A DNA stretch of 19,414 nt from an uncultured Paraprevotella sp. (GTDB lineage Bacteria; Bacteroidota; Bacteroidia; Bacteroidales; Bacteroidaceae). Below the pieces are notes generated by a model. It saw only the letters and a list, made by a program, of their open reading frames with translations, was not told the origin of the DNA and made no database searches. The translations under genes were made by a program, and so were the position numbers. Positions 15,651 to 19,414 of the stretch are shown here, in pieces; the first letter of the stretch is position 1; every line of letters begins with the position of its first letter. The stretch is taken from NCBI GenBank assembly GCA_910584955.1, contig CAJUDC010000037.1:1-19414 (forward strand), in the 5' to 3' direction.

Positions 15651-15681
15651 TTGGTCAGGTAATTATTTTTTCTTACTTTCG
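15651..15681 (+). promoter_or_regulatory. Promoter for serC
   Basis: TTG (15651-15653), a 20-base spacer and TACTTTCG (15674-15681, one mismatch to TAnnTTTG) give a good Bacteroides promoter. The predicted leader is about 50 bases, ending at the ATG at 15737. Confidence 0.6.
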
Positions 15682-15736
15682 CACATAATAAAGTTTAAAG
15701 CAAGCGATAGTAATAATTAATTTGGTAAAAAGAACA

Positions 15737-16804
15737 ATGAAGAAGTACAACTTTAACGCCGGTCCGTCGATGCTCCCGCGCGAGGTAATAGAAGCCACTG
15801 CGGCGGCATGTCTGGATTTTGACGGCTGCGGTTTGTCGCTGATGGAAATCAGTCATCGTGCCAAAAATTTTCAGCCTGTTCTGGACGAAGCAACCGCTTT
15901 GGTAAAAGAATTGCTGAGTGTACCGACCGGTTATTCCGTTCTGTTTCTGGCGGGCGGTGCAAGCATGGAGTTTTGTCGCATTCCTTATAACTTCCTCGAA
16001 AAGAAAGCTGCCTATCTGAACACCGGTACGTGGGCTAACAAAGCCATGAAGGAAGCCCGTCTGCTGGGCGAAGTGGTGGAAGTGGCTTCTTCGGCCGAGG
16101 CCAACTATTCCTACATCCCCAAGGGGTATACCGTTCCCGCTGATGCGGATTATTTCCATATTACAACGAACAACACCATCTTCGGAACGGAAATGCGGTA
16201 CGATCCGGATTGTCCCGTACCGATGGTTGCGGATATGTCTTCCGACATTTTCTCCCGTCCGGTGGATGTGGCCAAATACAATTGTATCTATGCCGGCGCG
16301 CAAAAGAATCTGTCTATGGCCGGCGTGAACATAGTGATTGTAAAAGACGAAGCGTTGGAGAAGGTTTCACGTCCGTTGCCTACCATGCTGAATTATATGA
16401 CCCATGTCAAAGGCGGTTCGATGTTTAACACCCCTCCTGTAGTTCCGATCTATTGCGCCATGCAAAACTTGCGCTGGATCAAGGCACAGGGTGGAGTGGA
16501 AGCGATGGATAAGCGGGCTGTCGAAAGGGCTGCCGCACTCTACGGCGAAATAGACCGCAACAAACTGTTCAGAGGAACGGCCAAAGAGGAAGACCGCTCG
16601 CTGATGAACATCTGTTTTGTGATGAACGACGAGTACAAGGAACTGGAAGCCGACTTCCTGCAAATGGCTACCGAACGGGGGATGGTGGGTATCAAAGGAC
16701 ACCGGAGCGTAGGCGGATTCCGCGCCTCGTGCTACAACGCACAAACCCTGGAGGGAGTGAATGCACTGATACAATGTATGAAGGACTTTGAAGCGGCACA
16801 CTAA
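15737..16804 (+). CDS. serC: Phosphoserine aminotransferase
   Basis: This PLP enzyme converts 3-phosphohydroxypyruvate and glutamate to phosphoserine and 2-oxoglutarate, the second step of serine synthesis; it can also serve pyridoxine synthesis. The ATG at 15737 gives the canonical start MKKYNFNAGPSMLP; a TTG at 15722 is less likely. Diagnostic segments are the opening FNAGPSMLP, LEISHR-like LMEISHRAKNF, FLAGGASMEFCRIPYN, TGTWANKA, and DMSSDIFSRP. The PLP lysine is K190 in YAGAQKNLSMAG, and the C-terminal GHRSVGGFRASCYNA is intact. The length of 355 residues is normal. It is followed by a terminator-like hairpin and then serA, the first enzyme of the same pathway. Confidence 0.97.
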   Translation: MKKYNFNAGPSMLPREVIEATAAACLDFDGCGLSLMEISHRAKNFQPVLDEATALVKELLSVPTGYSVLFLAGGASMEFCRIPYNFLEKKAAYLNTGTWANKAMKEARLLGEVVEVASSAEANYSYIPKGYTVPADADYFHITTNNTIFGTEMRYDPDCPVPMVADMSSDIFSRPVDVAKYNCIYAGAQKNLSMAGVNIVIVKDEALEKVSRPLPTMLNYMTHVKGGSMFNTPPVVPIYCAMQNLRWIKAQGGVEAMDKRAVERAAALYGEIDRNKLFRGTAKEEDRSLMNICFVMNDEYKELEADFLQMATERGMVGIKGHRSVGGFRASCYNAQTLEGVNALIQCMKDFEAAH

Positions 16805-16822
16805 ACCGGCTTCTGCGAATTA

Positions 16823-16856
16823 AGGCGCTCTGCCGAACGGAGCGCCTCTTTTTTTA
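16823..16856 (+). terminator. Intrinsic terminator-like hairpin between serC and serA
   Basis: AGGCGCTC (16823-16830) pairs with GAGCGCCT (16840-16847) around a 9-base loop, then comes CTTTTTTTATC. It has a GC-rich stem and seven consecutive T residues. It sits 19 bases after the serC stop and ends about 20 bases before the serA start. Confidence 0.8.
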
Positions 16857-16876
16857 TCATATACTCCCAAAGAAAA

Positions 16877-17809
16877 ATGCAGATTATGACAAAAATATTG
16901 ATAGCAACAGAGAAGCCTTTTTCGGTTGTGGCCGTAGAGGGAATCAAGCAGGCGACCGATGCCGCAGGCTATGAACTGGTAAAACTGGAAAAATATACAG
17001 ACAAACAACAACTGCTGGAAGCGGTAGCCGATGCGGATGCCCTCATTGTCCGTAGCGATAAAGTGGATGCCGAAGTGTTCGACGCCGCCCGCAACCTCAA
17101 GATAGTGGTACGGGCCGGCGCCGGTTACGATAATGTGGATCTGGATGCCGCTACGGCACACGGAGTGGTGGTGATGAACACGCCCGGACAGAATGCCAAT
17201 TCCGTGGCCGAACTGGTGTTCGGGCTGTTGGTGTTCGGAGTACGCAATTTCTTTAACGGTACGTCGGGCACGGAACTGATGGGCAAGAAGCTGGGGATTC
17301 TGGCTTTTGGCAATGTGGGACGTAATGTGGCCCGCGTAGCCAAAGGCTTTGGAATGGAAGTATATGCTTACGACGCATTTTGCCCGGCCGAGGTTATCGA
17401 AGAGGCCGGTGTGACGCCCGTAGCTGGACGTGACGAATTGTTCCGCCTTTGCGACGTGGTGTCGCTCCATATTCCTGCCACGCCCGAAACCCGGAAAAGC
17501 ATCGGTTACGAATTGGTAGGCCTGATGAAGAAAGGAGGTATCCTCGTGAACACCGCCCGCAAAGAGGTGATAGACGAAGAAGGACTGCTACGCCTCATGG
17601 AAGAACGCAGCGACCTGAAATACCTGACTGACATACGCCCGGAAGCCGACGAAAAGTTCCGCGAGAAAGTGGCCGATCGCTACTTCGCCACTCCCAAGAA
17701 GATGGGAGCGCAAACAGCCGAAGCCAACATAAACGCCGGCATTGCCGCCGCCCGGCAGATTATAGCTTTCCTCAAAGAAGGATGCACTAAATTTCAAGTT
17801 AACAAATAA
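16877..17809 (+). CDS. serA: D-3-phosphoglycerate dehydrogenase, short form without ACT domain
   Basis: It oxidises 3-phosphoglycerate to 3-phosphohydroxypyruvate with NAD, the first committed step of serine synthesis and the supplier of the SerC substrate. The 2-hydroxyacid dehydrogenase fold is clear: the substrate domain with VRAGAGYDNVD, the cofactor region LGILAFGNVGRNVA (first glycine of GxGxxG replaced by A), and the catalytic arginine in NTARKEVID. Where most family members have TPH, this protein reads T272-P-K-K275, so a lysine takes the histidine position. With about 310 residues and no ACT or other regulatory domain it fits the type III, lysine variant (IIIK) class described for Entamoeba histolytica. 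The start may be 16877 or 16886 (MTKILIATEKPF). Confidence 0.93.
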   Translation: MQIMTKILIATEKPFSVVAVEGIKQATDAAGYELVKLEKYTDKQQLLEAVADADALIVRSDKVDAEVFDAARNLKIVVRAGAGYDNVDLDAATAHGVVVMNTPGQNANSVAELVFGLLVFGVRNFFNGTSGTELMGKKLGILAFGNVGRNVARVAKGFGMEVYAYDAFCPAEVIEEAGVTPVAGRDELFRLCDVVSLHIPATPETRKSIGYELVGLMKKGGILVNTARKEVIDEEGLLRLMEERSDLKYLTDIRPEADEKFREKVADRYFATPKKMGAQTAEANINAGIAAARQIIAFLKEGCTKFQVNK

Positions 17810-17824
17810 ATAAGAAGTTTGATT

Positions 17825-19072
17825 ATGGCAATCGTCAAACCTTTCAGAGGCCTGCGTCCGCCTCGGGAATACGTGGAACGCGTAGAAAGCCGACCGTATG
17901 ATGTGTTGAATTCGGAAGAGGCGCGTGCCGAAGCCGACGGCAATCCGATGTCGCTCTATCACATTATCAAACCGGAGATTGATTTTCCCGTCGGAACCAG
18001 TGAATACGATCCCGCCGTATACGAAAAGGCGGCCGAGAACTTCCGGCATTTTCAAGAGCAAGGCTGGCTGGTACAGGACGAGCAAGAGATGTATTACATC
18101 TATGCCCAGACCATGAACGGACGTACCCAGTACGGGCTGGTAGTGGCAGCTTCTGTGGAGGATTACCTTAACGGAGTGATAAAGAAGCACGAACTGACGC
18201 GTAAGGATAAAGAGGAAGACCGGATGAAACACGTGAGGGTGAACAACGCCAATCTGGAACCGGTATTTTTTGCTTACCCGGACCATGCCGCGCTGGATGC
18301 TATAGTAGCTGCATATACGGGCGGCGAACCGGAATACCGCTTCGTGGCACCGGGTGACGGGTTTGAACATGCTTTTTGGCTGGTGGATCGGGAAGAGGAT
18401 ATCCGGAAGATAACGGAGATTTTTGCCGGTATACCTTATTTATATATTGCCGACGGACACCATCGGTCGGCGGCGGCAGCCTTGGTGGGAGCGGAGAAGG
18501 GCAAGACGAACCCGAACCACAGAGGTGATGAGGAGTATAACTATTTCATGGCGGTATGCTTCCCGGCCAGTCAACTCACCATCCTGGATTACAACCGTGT
18601 GGTACGAGACCTGAACGGACTGTCGGCATCGGAATTCCTGAAACGTCTCTCGGCAGATTTTGAGGTGGCCTGCATGGGGGAAACTCCTTATCGGCCCAGC
18701 CGGTTACACGAATTCTCGCTTTATGTGGACGGTGCGTGGTACAGGTTGCGCCTGTTGCCCGGCCGATGCGACGAAAGCAGTCCGATTGACGCACTGGACG
18801 TGAGCATCAGCAGCCGGTTGATACTGGACAAAATACTGGGAATAAAGGATCTGCGTAGCGACAAACGCATCGACTTCGTAGGCGGTCTACGCGGTCTGGA
18901 AGAGCTGAAACGCCGGTGCGACACCGGAGAGATGAAAGCGGCACTGGCCCTTTATCCCGTATCCATGCAACAGATAATGGATATTGCGGACAGCGGTCAG
19001 ATTATGCCGCCGAAAGCTACTTGGTTCGAGCCGAAACTGCGTAGCGGACTGATTGTGCACAAATTGGAATAA
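17825..19072 (+). CDS. DUF1015 family protein
   Basis: This is a 415-residue cytoplasmic protein of Pfam DUF1015 (SpoU-unrelated, function unknown), with the typical opening AIVKPFRGLRP and RPYDVLN. It also has the central conserved ADGHHRSAAA (D210-G-H-H-R214) and the C-terminal GQIMPPKATWFEPKLRSG. The ATG at 17825 is preferred to a TTG two codons earlier because it gives the usual MAIVKPF start. It follows serA by 15 bases and is almost certainly co-transcribed. In Bacteroidales the serC-serA-DUF1015 order is, as I recall, conserved, which hints at a link to serine or phosphoserine metabolism. The HHR motif suggests a ligand or phosphate site, but no reaction can be assigned from the sequence. 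Confidence 0.93.
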   Translation: MAIVKPFRGLRPPREYVERVESRPYDVLNSEEARAEADGNPMSLYHIIKPEIDFPVGTSEYDPAVYEKAAENFRHFQEQGWLVQDEQEMYYIYAQTMNGRTQYGLVVAASVEDYLNGVIKKHELTRKDKEEDRMKHVRVNNANLEPVFFAYPDHAALDAIVAAYTGGEPEYRFVAPGDGFEHAFWLVDREEDIRKITEIFAGIPYLYIADGHHRSAAAALVGAEKGKTNPNHRGDEEYNYFMAVCFPASQLTILDYNRVVRDLNGLSASEFLKRLSADFEVACMGETPYRPSRLHEFSLYVDGAWYRLRLLPGRCDESSPIDALDVSISSRLILDKILGIKDLRSDKRIDFVGGLRGLEELKRRCDTGEMKAALALYPVSMQQIMDIADSGQIMPPKATWFEPKLRSGLIVHKLE

Positions 19073-19092
19073 CCGTTGTTTTTCATACGTAT

Positions 19093-19152
19093 AACATCAC
19101 TCCATGCGGAAAGGAGAAAATTTCGTATCCTACCCGCCGGAGTGATGTTTTC
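19093..19152 (+). terminator. Terminator after the serC-serA-DUF1015 cluster
   Basis: AACATCACTCC (19093-19103) pairs perfectly with GGAGTGATGTT (19139-19149), followed by T residues to 19151. The loop is long (35 bases) but can fold further. It lies 20 bases past the DUF1015 stop and between convergent genes, so it may act on both strands. A small CGACTTA/TAAGTCG hairpin at 19176-19193 sits just beyond the stop of the minus-strand gene. Confidence 0.7.
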
Positions 19153-19196
19153 ATTAAGCAAGCCGATCGGACCACCGACTTACCGTTAAGTCGTGA

Positions 19197-19414
19197 TTAA
19201 TGTAATCCGAACATTATGGGTAATGTGAATCTCGAACGTACAGCCTTCCCGTCAATACGGCCCGGTGTCCATTTCTTCATTTTTCTGACAACGCGCACAG
19301 CTTCTTCCGACATTTTTTCGTGAGAGCTTCTAATCACTTTTACATTTCCTATCGAACCGTCTTTTTCTACCACAAAGGAAACGTATACGCGCCCTTGGAT
19401 TCCCTGCTCTAGGC
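19197..19414 (-). CDS. Energy-transducer TonB-like protein, C-terminal domain (5' part outside window)
   Basis: The minus strand is open from the right edge to a TAA at 19199-19197, giving the last 72 residues or so. The segments GRVYVSFVVEKDGSIGNVKV, SSHEKMSEEAVRVVRKMKKW and the ending TPGRIDGKAVRSRFTLPIMF match the TonB C-terminal domain. That domain contacts TonB-dependent receptors in the outer membrane and passes on energy from ExbB-ExbD. In Bacteroidetes the same domain also closes many BlaR-type and carboxypeptidase-regulatory proteins, so the full gene could be one of those. It runs convergent to the serine cluster, 124 bases after the DUF1015 stop. There is no start codon in view. 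Confidence 0.8.
   Translation of the reverse strand, partial: LEQGIQGRVYVSFVVEKDGSIGNVKVIRSSHEKMSEEAVRVVRKMKKWTPGRIDGKAVRSRFTLPIMFGLH

Overview
The window looks like a chromosomal segment from a Bacteroidales bacterium, most likely Bacteroides or a close relative. The evidence is promoters of the Bacteroides type (TTG/TTTG, about 20 bases, then TAnnTTTG), the near absence of Shine-Dalgarno sequences, lipoproteins with the C-S-D-D start typical of Bacteroidetes, a TPR/histidine-kinase protein that I associate with Bacteroides families, a CBM20-bearing 4-alpha-glucanotransferase, and a serC-serA-DUF1015 cluster. The species cannot be told from the sequence alone. No insertion sequence, CRISPR array, tRNA or rRNA was seen.

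Layout, left to right. Positions 1-462 hold the end of a TPR protein, followed by a secreted GH43 endo-arabinanase-like enzyme (536-1525). A tightly overlapping signalling operon follows: a 1413-residue tandem sensor kinase (1582-5823), a NarL/LuxR-type response regulator (5820-6542, ATGA overlap) and a multi-spanning membrane protein (6535-7182). An rRNA/tRNA 2'-O-methyltransferase (7227-8003) lies 44 bases further on and ends in a clear terminator. The gap 8004-8399 appears to carry a minus-strand non-coding RNA gene with its own promoter, a closing stem and a U-run. Then come the 4-alpha-glucanotransferase (8400-11093) and an ABC-F ATPase (11135-12769).

The stretch 12770-14228 is the least ordinary part. 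A roughly 290-base region dense in mutually exclusive RNA pairings ends two bases before a 72-residue HTH protein (13169-13387). A small lipoprotein (13508-13906) follows, and then a hairpin-rich gap containing a perfect 25-bp stem. The right end is housekeeping: a DEAD-box helicase with a DbpA-type RNA-binding tail (14229-15563), the serine pathway genes serC and serA with an intrinsic-terminator-like hairpin between them, a DUF1015 protein, a terminator, and the convergent 3' end of a TonB-like gene on the minus strand (19197-19414).

Four observations deserve attention. The tandem kinase seems to divide its catalytic parts between its two halves. Its promoter and start codon sit inside an inverted repeat. 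The minus-strand RNA candidate lies at about 8075-8266. The switch-like structured leader lies upstream of the small HTH gene. All structures and family calls were made by eye without database or folding runs.
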